From Mucilaginibacter sp. KACC 22773 (lineage in GTDB: Bacteria; Bacteroidota; Bacteroidia; Sphingobacteriales; Sphingobacteriaceae), in assembly GCF_028736215.1 (NCBI RefSeq), contig NZ_CP117883.1, positions 2,914,001-2,978,000 on the forward strand: 64,000 bases of DNA, given 5' to 3'. The notes under the pieces are model-generated. The model saw only the letters and a list, made by a program, of their open reading frames with translations, did no database searches and had not been told where the DNA came from. Both the position numbers and the translations under genes were made by a program. Positions 1 through 9,927 of the stretch are shown here, in pieces. Position 1 is the stretch's first letter; each line of letters opens with the position of its first letter.

Positions 1-1
1 T

Positions 2-2257
2 GAGTTGAGTTTTGATACGTTCAACAAAAAAGGGGCGGAGATATACCGCGTTGGCATTGTGGGCGGTACTGATGAAAGCAAACAGATATTTACCTCGATT
101 ATTGCCCCGCTTGCTACTTACGCCAAAGCCGAGATGCCGGAGGTTACCGATGCCGTGCGGATCAGGAATATTGGCGTAGCGCCGTTTAAATACAAGGAAA
201 AGAATTTCAGGGAAGATAATTTTGCTTTTACCGATCCTTCATACTTTTCTGTATTTGATTTTAAGCTGGTTGCAGGCGATAAGAAAAAACCATTCCCGGA
301 TAATAATTCGGTAGTGATAACACAGGCTATAGCCAAAAAATACTTTGGCAACGAAGACCCTATAGGCAAGGTGGTTGTTTTAGGCTTAAACGAAAACCTG
401 AAAGTAACCGGGGTAGTTGCCGATTATCCTGCAAACTCCACCCTAAAATATAACATCCTGCTGCCCATGAGCCGGTTTAACAAGCTGGCCTACATGGATA
501 GGAAATTAAGCTACGACAATAAAACGTTCATCTCTTCGATGGATGGCGACTGGGCCAATTTTGCATTTGATACTTACCTGTTGCTTAAGCCCAATACCGA
601 TATTAACCAGGTTACCAAAAAGCTTCGTGCGATACATGAACGCGAACACCCGGTAGATGCGCCCGTGCCTTACCTTGCGCAGCCACTGTTCCAGATGCAT
701 TTGTACAAAGCCGATGGCAGTAACGGAGGTATTGAAACAGTACGCACATTTGCCATTGTGGCCATCTTGATACTGGTAATAGCCTGCATCAACTACGTAA
801 ACCTTTCGACAGCACGATCGATGTTAAGGGCCAAGGAAGTAAGCATGCGCAAAATAATAGGCGCCGGTAAACTGCAGCTATTTATGCAGTTTATGATTGA
901 AACTACTTTACTGTTTGCCATATCAACCCTGTTTGCCCTTATTTTAATGTATGTGCTGATGCCTATGTACAATAACTTCTCGGGCAAGCAATTGCAACTA
1001 TCTGTAACCAACTACCAGGTTTGGATGTATGTGGTAATTACACTGATAGGCACCTTAGCAGCATCAAGCATTTACCCGGCTTTGTTGCTTTCATCTTTTG
1101 AGCCATTAAAAGCGCTTAAGGGTAAAGTAACTACGGGTATAGGAAATACCGTTTTCCGGAAGGTACTGGTTGTGGTTCAGTTCAGCGTTTCTATCGTGCT
1201 GATCATCGGCACCCTGGTAATTGGCAGGCAGCTCAATTTTATCCAGAAAAAGGATCTTGGCTATGATAAAGAAAACGTGTTTGTGTTTAATATGCGCGAT
1301 ATGAAAACGCATTACGATGCCATTAAACAGGAGTTGCTGAAGCAGCCCGGTATTATATCGGTAACCCGGTCTGGCAATGATATTATTGAAAACGATAACT
1401 GGACAGGCGATAACGACTGGGACGGTAAACCAGCCAAAGCTAACCTGTTTTTTCATCCGATTGCTGCCGACAAGGATTTTATATCTTTCTTTAAAATAAA
1501 AATGAAGGAGGGTGTAGCCTTTACCGGGGCTATTGCTGATACTACCCGTTTTGTGCTAAACGAGGCCGCGGTATCTGCTATGGGCCTTAAGGATCCGATA
1601 GGTAAAAATATCCGCATCCAAAAAATGAAGGGTACCATAAGTGGGGTAGTAAAGGATTTTCACTTCGCATCTATGCGTAAAAAAATTGAGCCGGCGGTAT
1701 TGTACTACCGCGCCGACGACTGCTACAAAATATACATTAAAACCACTGGTGCCAATGCACAAAAAGCCATTGCAGCCGCGCTTACTTCCTGGAAACAATA
1801 CAATAACGATTCGCCGTTTTCCTATACTTTTTTAGATGACTCGTTTAACCAGCTATACAAAACAGAGCAACGTACAGGCTCGCTATTTAACGTGTTTTCG
1901 GCCATTGCTATTTTTATATCATGCCTTGGGCTTTTTGGCCTGGCAACCTATTCGGCACAGGTAAAGACCAGGGAGATCGGCATCCGTAAGGTATTAGGGT
2001 CAAGCGTTGCAGGCATTATCAGGTTGCTGACTACCGAGTTTATTGTACTTATAGCGATCTCTATTTTAATAGCGGTGCCTGTGGCCTATTACGCCATGGA
2101 CAAATGGCTGCAGGATTATGCTTACCGGATTACCATAACTGCCTGGATCTTCCTGATGGCCGGCTTTGGTGCAACGGCAATAGCCCTGCTAACCATCAGC
2201 ATACAATCGGTTAAAGCCGCTTTGGCCAACCCGGTTAAGAGCCTTCGTAGTGAGTAG
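2..2257 (+). CDS. ABC transporter permease, double FtsX/MacB type (5' end outside window)
   Basis: This is the first of five tandem paralogues. The open frame enters from the left edge (GAG TTG AGT...), matching the ELSYDKF-type segment about 50 residues into its neighbours, so the N-terminus and first membrane helix are missing. A MacB-type periplasmic region is followed by an FtsX domain from about residue 245 (helix then KEVSMRKIIGAG), a second periplasmic region, and a second FtsX domain from about 640 with GLFGLATYSAQ and REIGIRKVLGSS. The end, NPVKSLRSE, is shared by most of the array. Such proteins usually pair with a MacB/LolD-type ATPase, but none is visible here. The TAG stop lies inside a TAGTGAG tandem repeat. 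The substrate is unknown. Confidence 0.93.
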   Translation, partial: ELSFDTFNKKGAEIYRVGIVGGTDESKQIFTSIIAPLATYAKAEMPEVTDAVRIRNIGVAPFKYKEKNFREDNFAFTDPSYFSVFDFKLVAGDKKKPFPDNNSVVITQAIAKKYFGNEDPIGKVVVLGLNENLKVTGVVADYPANSTLKYNILLPMSRFNKLAYMDRKLSYDNKTFISSMDGDWANFAFDTYLLLKPNTDINQVTKKLRAIHEREHPVDAPVPYLAQPLFQMHLYKADGSNGGIETVRTFAIVAILILVIACINYVNLSTARSMLRAKEVSMRKIIGAGKLQLFMQFMIETTLLFAISTLFALILMYVLMPMYNNFSGKQLQLSVTNYQVWMYVVITLIGTLAASSIYPALLLSSFEPLKALKGKVTTGIGNTVFRKVLVVVQFSVSIVLIIGTLVIGRQLNFIQKKDLGYDKENVFVFNMRDMKTHYDAIKQELLKQPGIISVTRSGNDIIENDNWTGDNDWDGKPAKANLFFHPIAADKDFISFFKIKMKEGVAFTGAIADTTRFVLNEAAVSAMGLKDPIGKNIRIQKMKGTISGVVKDFHFASMRKKIEPAVLYYRADDCYKIYIKTTGANAQKAIAAALTSWKQYNNDSPFSYTFLDDSFNQLYKTEQRTGSLFNVFSAIAIFISCLGLFGLATYSAQVKTREIGIRKVLGSSVAGIIRLLTTEFIVLIAISILIAVPVAYYAMDKWLQDYAYRITITAWIFLMAGFGATAIALLTISIQSVKAALANPVKSLRSE

Positions 2258-2275
2258 TGAGTAGTGAGTAGTGAG
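2248..2275. repeat. Heptanucleotide tandem repeat (TAGTGAG x4) over a stop codon
   Basis: Four consecutive TAGTGAG units begin inside the last codons of the first permease and include its TAG stop. The same unit occurs twice (4782-4795) at the end of the second permease. A related TTGTGAG array follows the fourth. Read directly from the sequence. Confidence 0.95.
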
Positions 2276-2277
2276 TA

Positions 2278-2358
2278 GGCAGTTGTGAGTTTGCAGTAAG
2301 CAGCGGGGAGCTCACTACGAAGTTATGAAGCGATAAGTACCAATGAACTAATGAACCA
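2278..2358. repeat. Duplicated 81-nt intergenic spacer, copy 1
   Basis: This block equals 4798-4878 apart from one base (G2319 versus A4839). It begins GGCAGTTGTGAGTTTGC and ends in CCAATGAACTAATGAACCA. The CTCACTACGAAG at 2311-2322 is the reverse complement of CTTCGTAGTGAG at 2243-2254, so the end of the gene and the spacer could form a 12-bp stem. Confidence 0.95.
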
Positions 2359-2364
2359 ATTGAA

Positions 2365-4791
2365 ATGATAAAAAACTACATTAAAACGGCGTTTCGTACG
2401 CTCAAGAAAAACCTGGGTTTTACGGCTATTAATGTTTTGGGGCTGGCCCTTGGGCTGGCTACCTGTTTGCTTATTATTTTTTATGTGGTAGATGAGCTGA
2501 GTTACGACAAGTTTAATACAAAGGCCGACAGGATATATCGAATCAATAACGATATCAAATTTGGCGGCAACGATCAGTCGTACGCCAGTTCGCCCGCGCC
2601 GTTGGCGGCGTCTTTAGTGGCCGATTTGCCCGAAGTAGAGAAAACCGTGCGGCTAATAAACAGGGGAGGCTACAACGTAAAGAAAGGCAACCAAAACATT
2701 AAGGAAAACCAGATGCTGTTTGCCGACGCTACACTTTTTGACGTGTTTACATTCCCGATGATAGCCGGCGACCCGCATAAGGCTTTGGTCGACCCGCATA
2801 CCGTGGTAATTAATGAAAGCGTTGCCAGGCGCTATTTTAATGATCCGTTACTGGCGGTTGGCAAAACGCTTACGTTTAACGATAGCATACTTTACAAAGT
2901 AACCGGGGTTATAAAAGATATCCCGAAGCAGTCGCATTTTAATTTCGGTTTCTTTTTATCAATGAGCACCCTTGCCGAAAGTAAGGATGACGCCTGGTTC
3001 AGCAACAATTTTAATACTTATGTTTTATTGCGTGATGGGGCCGATCCGCAGAAATTTAAAGCCAAATTACCATTGCTCATGCGTAAGTATGCCGGTCCGC
3101 AGCTGCAAAGTATACTTCACATCACTTTCGATCAGTTTGAAAAAGCAGGTAATAAGTACCAGCTTAATTTAATTGCGCTAAAAGACATTCACCTAAAATC
3201 AAACGCTGTATCAGAACTTGCGCCCAATGGCAATATTCAGTACGTATACATTTTTACAGCGGTGGCTATTTTTATATTGCTTATAGCCTGTGTAAACTTC
3301 ATGAACCTATCTACCGCCCGCTCATCAAACCGGGCGCGCGAGGTTGGGGTACGTAAAGTGTTGGGCTCGCCACGTAAATACCTTATTTTTCAGTTTTTGG
3401 CTGAGTCGGTGATGGTTACGTTTATAGCGGCGGTGCTGGCTATAATTACGGCTTATTTATTTATGCCCGTGTTTAACAACATGGCCGATAAATCATTTAG
3501 TTTCAATATCGGCGCATTAAGCTGGCTGTTGCCGGGCATGTTGGCGGCAGTATTAATTATTGGCTGTTTGGCCGGTTTTTATCCGGCTATCTTCCTTTCG
3601 GCATTTCAACCTATCGAGGTATTAAAAGGTAAGCTGGCCAATGGTTTTAAAGGCGGCTGGTTAAGAAGTTTCCTGGTAGTGTTCCAGTTTTCGATATCTA
3701 TTTTCCTGATTATTGGCACCCTGGTTATTTATAACCAGTTAAAATATATCCAAAGTAAAGATCTGGGTTATAGCCGTAACCAGGTATTGATTATTCATGG
3801 TATTTATGAAATGGGCGCACAGGCTGCCACATTTAAAAACGAAGTAAAGCAGTTGTCGGGCGTAATTAATGCCACCATGACAGGCTTTTTGCCAACTATG
3901 GACTACCGTAACAGCAGCAGCGTTTTCCCCGATCGTAACCTTGACCAAAAGAAGGCAGTGCTGGCGCAAACCTGGATGGTTGATGAAGATTACATAGGCA
4001 CTCTTGGTTTGAAACTGGTAAAGGGCCGCAATTTTAATAAACAAATGGGCACAGATACCGCGTCGATGATCATTAATGAAACAGCGGCAAAACTGATGGA
4101 TGTGGCCGATCCGGTTAACAAAATGCTGTACGTTCCGCAGGATAATATGGCCAGGGTTTGGAAGGGATACAGGATAGTTGGAGTGATAAAAGATTTTAAT
4201 TTCAATTCATTAAAAACCAACATCAGCCCGGTAGTATTGATGTACGGCGAAGACAGGGGGGCCTTGAGCCTGAAAATAAATACGGCCAACATTACAACAC
4301 TGATGGGCCTTGTCAAAAGCAAATGGAAATCTGTGGCGCCAAACCGGGAGTTTAACTACTCGTTTATGGACGATGATTTTGATGCCACCTATCGCGCCGA
4401 GCAGCGCATGGGCACCATAGCCATTGTATTTACCACGCTGGCCATTATTATTGCCTGCCTTGGTTTGTTTGGCCTTGCCGCTTACGCCGCCGAGCAGCGC
4501 AGCAAAGAAATAGGCATCCGCAAAGTGTTGGGCGCCGAAGTAAGTACCATAGTAGCTATGCTGAGCAAAGATTTTATTAAACTGGTACTGATAGCCATTT
4601 TGGTGGCAACGCCCTTAGCCTGGCTGGCTATGCACCAATGGCTACAAAGCTTTGCCTACCGCCAAAACATTCAATGGTGGGTAATTGCAGTATCGGCTTT
4701 CCTGGCTGTTTTTATAGCTTTCGCCACTATCAGTTTTCAATCCATCAAAGCGGCGTTGAGTAACCCGGTGAAGAGCCTTCGTAGTGAGTAG
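2365..4791 (+). CDS. ABC transporter permease, double FtsX/MacB type
   Basis: The second paralogue is full length (808 residues). An N-terminal helix follows a short IKTAFRTLKKN amphipathic start. Then come a MacB-type periplasmic domain (about 45-285), an FtsX domain with helices from about 290 and the loop REVGVRKVLGS, a central helix near 430, a second periplasmic domain, and a C-terminal FtsX domain with GLFGLAAYAAEQ and KEIGIRKVLGAE. This is the usual two-FtsX architecture of Bacteroidota permeases annotated as MacB-like. The start is the first ATG after the spacer and aligns with the paralogues. No ATPase gene adjoins it, so its transport role is inferred from family only. Confidence 0.94.
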   Translation: MIKNYIKTAFRTLKKNLGFTAINVLGLALGLATCLLIIFYVVDELSYDKFNTKADRIYRINNDIKFGGNDQSYASSPAPLAASLVADLPEVEKTVRLINRGGYNVKKGNQNIKENQMLFADATLFDVFTFPMIAGDPHKALVDPHTVVINESVARRYFNDPLLAVGKTLTFNDSILYKVTGVIKDIPKQSHFNFGFFLSMSTLAESKDDAWFSNNFNTYVLLRDGADPQKFKAKLPLLMRKYAGPQLQSILHITFDQFEKAGNKYQLNLIALKDIHLKSNAVSELAPNGNIQYVYIFTAVAIFILLIACVNFMNLSTARSSNRAREVGVRKVLGSPRKYLIFQFLAESVMVTFIAAVLAIITAYLFMPVFNNMADKSFSFNIGALSWLLPGMLAAVLIIGCLAGFYPAIFLSAFQPIEVLKGKLANGFKGGWLRSFLVVFQFSISIFLIIGTLVIYNQLKYIQSKDLGYSRNQVLIIHGIYEMGAQAATFKNEVKQLSGVINATMTGFLPTMDYRNSSSVFPDRNLDQKKAVLAQTWMVDEDYIGTLGLKLVKGRNFNKQMGTDTASMIINETAAKLMDVADPVNKMLYVPQDNMARVWKGYRIVGVIKDFNFNSLKTNISPVVLMYGEDRGALSLKINTANITTLMGLVKSKWKSVAPNREFNYSFMDDDFDATYRAEQRMGTIAIVFTTLAIIIACLGLFGLAAYAAEQRSKEIGIRKVLGAEVSTIVAMLSKDFIKLVLIAILVATPLAWLAMHQWLQSFAYRQNIQWWVIAVSAFLAVFIAFATISFQSIKAALSNPVKSLRSE

Positions 4792-4797
4792 TGAGTG

Positions 4798-4878
4798 GGC
4801 AGTTGTGAGTTTGCAGTAAGCAGCGGGGAGCTCACTACAAAGTTATGAAGCGATAAGTACCAATGAACTAATGAACCA
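4798..4878. repeat. Duplicated 81-nt intergenic spacer, copy 2
   Basis: Near-identical copy of 2278-2358 (one substitution), offset 2520 bases. It lies directly upstream of the interrupted third permease and follows two TAGTGAG units at 4782-4795. Its end merges with the inverted repeat arm 4860-4892. Confidence 0.95.
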
Positions 4879-4892
4879 GTGAACTAATGAAC
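4860..4892. repeat. 33-nt inverted repeat, left arm
   Basis: Composed of CCAATGAACTAATGAAC-type words ending 7 nt before the start of the third permease. Its reverse complement recurs at 7279-7311 just after that gene, with one mismatch in 33, so the two arms bracket the broken coding region. Confidence 0.93.
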
Positions 4893-4899
4893 AAATAAA

Positions 4900-7275
4900 A
4901 TGATACGTAATTATTTAAAAATAGCCTGGCGAAACCTTTATAAGCAAAAGGTTTTTTCGCTGATCCATATCCTGGGGTTAACCATGGGCATTACGGTGTG
5001 CCTCATGATTTTCCTGTATATTATGAATGAGTTTAGTGTAGATAAATTTCATAAGCAGGGCAAAAATATTTACCGGGTAATGCGTGGCTTCGATCCGGCG
5101 AAACCGAGGGTTCCATACCTGTCGGGCCCGTATGCGCCGGCGTTGTTGAACGATTATCCGCAGGATATTAAGATGGCAGTGCGGGTATCGCCGCAAAATA
5201 ACCTGGTATCTTTTGGCGAAAAAGCCTTTAATGAAAAGAAGGTGTATGCCGTAGATGCCGGCTTTTTTAAGCTGTTTACTTTCCCGCTTCTTAAGGGTGA
5301 TGCCGCCACAGCGCTTGATAATCCCAATAGCGTGGTACTTACCGAGACTACTGCCAAAAAATACTTCGGCTCGGCCGATAATGCCATGGGTAAGGTAGTG
5401 CAGTTTGATAAGCAGCTGAACCTGAAAGTTACGGGCGTTGCCAAGGACGTGCCGTCAAACTCGCACCTTGATTTTGATTTGGTGATGCCGATAGCCAATT
5501 ATACTAAAAATCAGGGTTTTAATGTGTGGATTAATAACGGACTGTTTGTATATGTGCTTTTGAACGAGCATACCAGCAAAACAGCGCTCGAGAGCCGGTT
5601 TAAGCAGTTCATGGATAAATATATGGGCAAGGATATGCAAAAATTCGGCGCCAAATTCGACCTGGGTTTAACCCCGCTCAATGACATTTACTTTGAGCAA
5701 TATTCGGCCTTTGACAATGTTAAGCATGGCGATAAAACGGTAGTATTCATCTTTATATCTATAGCGGCACTTATTATGCTTATTGCCTGTATCAACTTCA
5801 TGAACCTGGCCACCATAAGGGCGGTTGAGCGTTCAAAAGAGGTTGGTATGCGCAAGGTAATGGGGGCGTTGCGTAACCATTTAATCTGGTAGTTTATTGG
5901 CGAGTCGTTGATGCTGGCGCTCATTTCGTGCGCATTGTCAATCGGTTTATTGTTGCTGCTGATGCCTTTTTACAATCAATTGTTAGGCTATTCCTTAACC
6001 GTATCATGGAATAGCGCACCTATCTGGCTGTTCCTGTTTGGAGTTATCTTGATAGTGGGCGTTTTAGCGGGAAGTTATCCGGCCATATTTATGTCGGCGT
6101 TTTCGCCTATACAGGCATTAAAGGGTAAATTGAAGCTGGGCAAAGGCGGCAGTATTTTCAGGCAGGGATTGGTGGTATTGCAATTCAGCATTTCGGTGAT
6201 GCTTATTATCGGCACAATTGTTATCGTAAACCAGATGCATTATATCAAAAGCAAATCGTTGGGGTATGATAAAGAACAAACGCTGGTGATCAAGATAGAT
6301 AACAATGATATTTATGATCACCGCAAAGCCTTTAAGGATGAATTGCAAAATTCGGGTGCTGTATCATCAGTGTCCCTGATGTCGGGCGAGCCAGGTGGGT
6401 TTTATGATGTGCACGCCTTTGATGCTGAAGGGCAACAGTCCGTTTTTAAATCGCGCACCGAATTTGCCGATTTTGAATACGTAAAAACTTTAGGTTTAAA
6501 GGTAATTGCCGGCCGCGACTTTTCGCCGGAATTTGCTACAGATACTACTAACTCGGTGCTCATTAACCGCACCTGTGCCAAGGACTTGGGTTTCTCGCCA
6601 CAGCAGGCTATAGGCAAGTGGATAAAAAACAGGGGCAGGGATGATAAAAAGCGTAATGTAGTGGGCGTGGTTGAGGATTTTAATTACCTTTCCCTTAAAG
6701 AAAACATGGATGCGCTCGTCATTGCGCCAAATGACGACAGGAGGGTAATTGTTATCAAACTAAAACCAGGCAATATACCCGCATCGGTGGCGGCTGTGAA
6801 AAATATTTATACCAAAGTGGCGCCGGTTTACCCTTTTGAATATACTTTTTTGGATCAGAAGTTTGATACCACGTATAAAACAGACATCAGGCAGCAAACC
6901 ATGCTGACTATCTTTTCGGGCCTGGCTATTTTTATTGCCTGCCTTGGTTTATTTGGCCTGGCTTCGTTTACTGCCACAAAACGCACCAAAGAAATTGGTG
7001 TACGCAAAGTATTAGGATCATCGGTGCAAAACATCCTTATTCTAATCTCGAAAGACCTGCTTAAACCGGTATTACTGGCAACAGTTATTGCAATGCCAAT
7101 TGGTTATTATTGCATGAATAAATGGCTGCAAACCTTTGCTTACAAAACCCCGCTCCACTGGTGGATATTTGTGCTGGCTGCATTTTTAACTTTTGTTATC
7201 GCCCTTGTTACCATTAGTTTTCAATCGCTTAAAGCAGCGTTAATGAACCCGGTGAAAAGCTTAAGATCTGAATAG
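4900..7275 (+). pseudogene. ABC transporter permease, double FtsX type, interrupted by in-frame TAG
   Basis: The third paralogue would be 791 residues if read through. The frame runs from 4900 to an amber stop at 5890-5892 and continues in the same frame to 7275. The stop falls in the first FtsX domain after RNHLIW and before FIGES. All four paralogues have glutamine there (IFQF, MQF or WQF contexts), encoded by CAG or CAA, so CAG to TAG is the simplest explanation. Everything after the stop, including the second FtsX domain (GLFGLASFTATKRTKEIGVRKVLGSS) and the NPVKSLRSE end, is otherwise intact, suggesting a recent mutation. An internal restart near 5908 is possible but would give a half-protein. 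Read-through or a sequencing error cannot be excluded. Confidence 0.9.
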
Positions 7276-7278
7276 ATT

Positions 7279-7311
7279 GTTCATTGGTTCACTGGTTCAT
7301 TAGTTCATTGG
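7279..7311. repeat. 33-nt inverted repeat, right arm
   Basis: Words GTTCATTG, GTTCACTG, GTTCATTA, GTTCATTG follow the stop of the third permease. It is the reverse complement of 4860-4892 except one base. The following GTGAAAAGTTTGATA resembles the end of the spacer at 12331-12371. Confidence 0.93.
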
Positions 7312-7329
7312 TGAAAAGTTTGATAACTT

Positions 7330-7425
7330 GAAATTTAAAGTTTAGAATTTTTCGTTTTTAGAGTTTAGAAATTAGAGTTTAGGAATTTTCCTTTTTAGAG
7401 TTTAGAATTTATCATTTAAATACAT
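7330..7425. repeat. AT-rich degenerate repeat spacer (GTTTAGAA words)
   Basis: This spacer is built of repeated variants of TTTAGAGTTTAGAA separated by short T-rich pieces, directly before the fourth permease. A similar stretch (9880-9925) precedes the fifth permease. No promoter box or hairpin stands out. Confidence 0.75.
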
Positions 7426-9807
7426 ATGAATACCAAATTAGCGTGGCGTAATTTAAAAAAGAACAAGTTGTATGCGTTCATCAACATACTGGGTTTAACG
7501 GTGGGGATTGCCAGTTGCCTGCTTATAGGCATCTACATTAAACACGAAACAAGTTACGATAAGTTTCACGTTAACGCCGATAGGATAGTGCGGGCAACTA
7601 TGGAATATAACACGGCTGATGGACCACAAAGCATAGCCGTAAGTGGTACTAAAGCTGGTCCGGAATTTAAGCGGGTGTTGCCCAGGGTAAAGGACTATGT
7701 ACGAACGTTTAAATCAAACAGGGTAATTGGTTATAATAACCAGGTATTCGACGAAAAAAGCATTTTGTATGCTGATCCGAATTTCTTCAAAGTATTTTCA
7801 TTTAATTTAGTTAAAGGCGATATCTCATCGGCTTTAAGTGCTCCGGATAAAATTGTGATCACTCAAAAATCGGCTGAGAAATATTTTGGCAACCAGGATG
7901 CATTGGGCAAAGTATTGAAAGTTGGCTCAAAAAACTTCACTGTGTCGGCAATAGCAGAAAATGTGCCAAGCAATTCGCAAATACAGTTTGATTTTGTACT
8001 GCCATTTAGTCTTTATATGGATATGAACGGGCCGGAGCAATGGTGGACAGCCAATAACATGACTTATTTGCTGCTTAACGATAAAGCTTCACCTGCTGAA
8101 TTGCAAAAACAGGTATCGGCTTACATGGTGAATACGGTAAGCAAAAAAGAACTAAAAATGGATGGCAACCATTATCTTACTTACAATTTGCAGCCTTTAA
8201 CAGATATACATTTAAAATCAAACCTGGCTGATGAATTTGAACCGGTTGGCAGCATAACATACATCTACGTTCTTTTAATTGTAGCCTTATTAATATTGAT
8301 AATAGGTTGTGTAAATTATGTTAACCTTGCTATCGCCCAATCCGCAGGCCGGGGTGCCGAAATTGGTGTACGCAAAGTTATGGGTGCCGGCAATGGCGAA
8401 TTATTTTGGCAATTCATTGTTGAATCCGTATTTACAGCGGTTATAGCTGCACTATTGGCCATTGTGCTGGCGGCGTTGATTTTGCCTTTGTTCAACCAAA
8501 TATCGGGCAAACAACTTGAAGCTGCCACCTTAGTCAACCCCTTCATACTTTTGGGCCTTGTGGCATTAAGTTTATTGGTTGGTTTTGCGGCGGGGGCTTA
8601 TCCTGCATTGTTATTATCAAATGCTAAGCTGGTAAAAATATTAAAATCGGGGTTCTCATTTACATCCGGTCAAAACGTACGTAAATCGTTAATAGTTTTC
8701 CAGTTTGCGATCTCGGTGTTTTTGGTCATATCTACCATCGTAATACTGCAGCAATTATCATACATCCGCAATAAGGATATTGGTTACAGCAAAAGCAACA
8801 TGGTAGTACTGCCTATAGATGCGAAGATGTTACCGCAGCTGGATGCAATAAAAAAAGCGATGAGCGGTATTCCCGGCGTGCAATCAGTAGCTGCTGCTAA
8901 TGACGAACCTATAAATGTTGGCTGGGGCGATGGTATAAACACCAATGACGGTAAAAATATTTCTGTAAATGCTATCCCCGTTGACGAGGATTTTATAAAA
9001 ACAATGCAGCTCAAACTAATTTCGGGAAGTGATTATACCCATGCGGATTTGCTATTGCTGGATACTACAAATCAACGTAGAAATTATCATTACACCTTTA
9101 TGTTAAATGAGTCGGCGGTAAAAGCATTAGGCTGGACTCCAGAGCAGGCTATTGGCAAAACCATATCAAAAGGAGTAACCGGAACAATAAAAGGCGTGAT
9201 AAAAGACTTTAATTTTAAATCATTCCATGACCAGATAACGCCCCTGATCTTATTTCTGGACAACGAACAGTTACACCGGATGTTTGTGAAGATAGATGGG
9301 AATAGCACCGCCGCAACGTTGGCCCAAATTGGTAAGGTATGGAAAGATAGGGTTAGCCACCGCCCGTTTGATTATCGCTTTTTGGATGATGATTATGATG
9401 CCCTATACCGCACCGAACAACGTACAGCAGGGGTATTCACTACATTTTCTGCACTGGCCATCATACTGGCCTGCTTAGGCCTATTTGCCATAACAGCCTT
9501 TGCCGTAGTGCAGCGCACCAAAGAGATTGGTATTCGTAAAGTACTGGGTGCGGGTGTTGTAAATATTATCATGCTGATTGCTAAAGATTTTTTAACGCTG
9601 GTGATTATAGCTACCGTTATCGCATCGCCAATTGCCTGGTATATATCCAGCAAGTGGCTACAGGATTTCGCTTTCCGTATTGATATACAATGGTGGGTGT
9701 TTGTAGTAACAGGTATTGCAGCCTTATTGGTAGCCGCCGTTACGGTAAGCATACAATCAACAAAAGCCGCGTTGGCCAACCCGGTAAAAAGCCTGAAGAG
9801 TGAGTAG
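7426..9807 (+). CDS. ABC transporter permease, double FtsX/MacB type
   Basis: The fourth paralogue (793 residues) is intact. It starts NTKLAWRNLKKNKLYAF, with a first helix near 20-40, a periplasmic domain, an FtsX domain from about 280 (EIGVRKVMGAG, then WQFIVES with the conserved glutamine), a second periplasmic domain and a final FtsX domain with GLFAITAFAVVQRTKEIGIRKVLGAG. The end, NPVKSLKSE, is the family tail. It has the same order and length as its neighbours and no frameshift. The ATG at 7426 aligns with paralogue starts. It is probably an inner-membrane component of an export or lipoprotein-type ABC system, but the ATPase partner is not in this window. Confidence 0.93.
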   Translation: MNTKLAWRNLKKNKLYAFINILGLTVGIASCLLIGIYIKHETSYDKFHVNADRIVRATMEYNTADGPQSIAVSGTKAGPEFKRVLPRVKDYVRTFKSNRVIGYNNQVFDEKSILYADPNFFKVFSFNLVKGDISSALSAPDKIVITQKSAEKYFGNQDALGKVLKVGSKNFTVSAIAENVPSNSQIQFDFVLPFSLYMDMNGPEQWWTANNMTYLLLNDKASPAELQKQVSAYMVNTVSKKELKMDGNHYLTYNLQPLTDIHLKSNLADEFEPVGSITYIYVLLIVALLILIIGCVNYVNLAIAQSAGRGAEIGVRKVMGAGNGELFWQFIVESVFTAVIAALLAIVLAALILPLFNQISGKQLEAATLVNPFILLGLVALSLLVGFAAGAYPALLLSNAKLVKILKSGFSFTSGQNVRKSLIVFQFAISVFLVISTIVILQQLSYIRNKDIGYSKSNMVVLPIDAKMLPQLDAIKKAMSGIPGVQSVAAANDEPINVGWGDGINTNDGKNISVNAIPVDEDFIKTMQLKLISGSDYTHADLLLLDTTNQRRNYHYTFMLNESAVKALGWTPEQAIGKTISKGVTGTIKGVIKDFNFKSFHDQITPLILFLDNEQLHRMFVKIDGNSTAATLAQIGKVWKDRVSHRPFDYRFLDDDYDALYRTEQRTAGVFTTFSALAIILACLGLFAITAFAVVQRTKEIGIRKVLGAGVVNIIMLIAKDFLTLVIIATVIASPIAWYISSKWLQDFAFRIDIQWWVFVVTGIAALLVAAVTVSIQSTKAALANPVKSLKSE

Positions 9808-9810
9808 GCA

Positions 9811-9859
9811 GTTGTGAGTTGTGAGTTGTGAGTTGTGAGTTGTGAGTTGTGAGTTGTGG
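9811..9859. repeat. GTTGTGA heptanucleotide tandem array
   Basis: Six perfect GTTGTGA units plus one variant (GTTGTGG) begin three bases after the stop of the fourth permease. The array is preceded by GAGTAGGCA, the same junction seen after the first permease, suggesting expansion of one spacer word. Confidence 0.95.
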
Positions 9860-9927
9860 GTAAATTGGTGCTTAAATTAGGATTTAGAGTTTGAATTTTA
9901 GGGTTTAGAATTTAGAAATTAGGATTT

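Noticed and set aside
9811..9859. GTTGTGA array as a CRISPR-like repeat
   Set aside because: The units are only 7 nt, directly adjacent and without spacers, and there are no cas genes.
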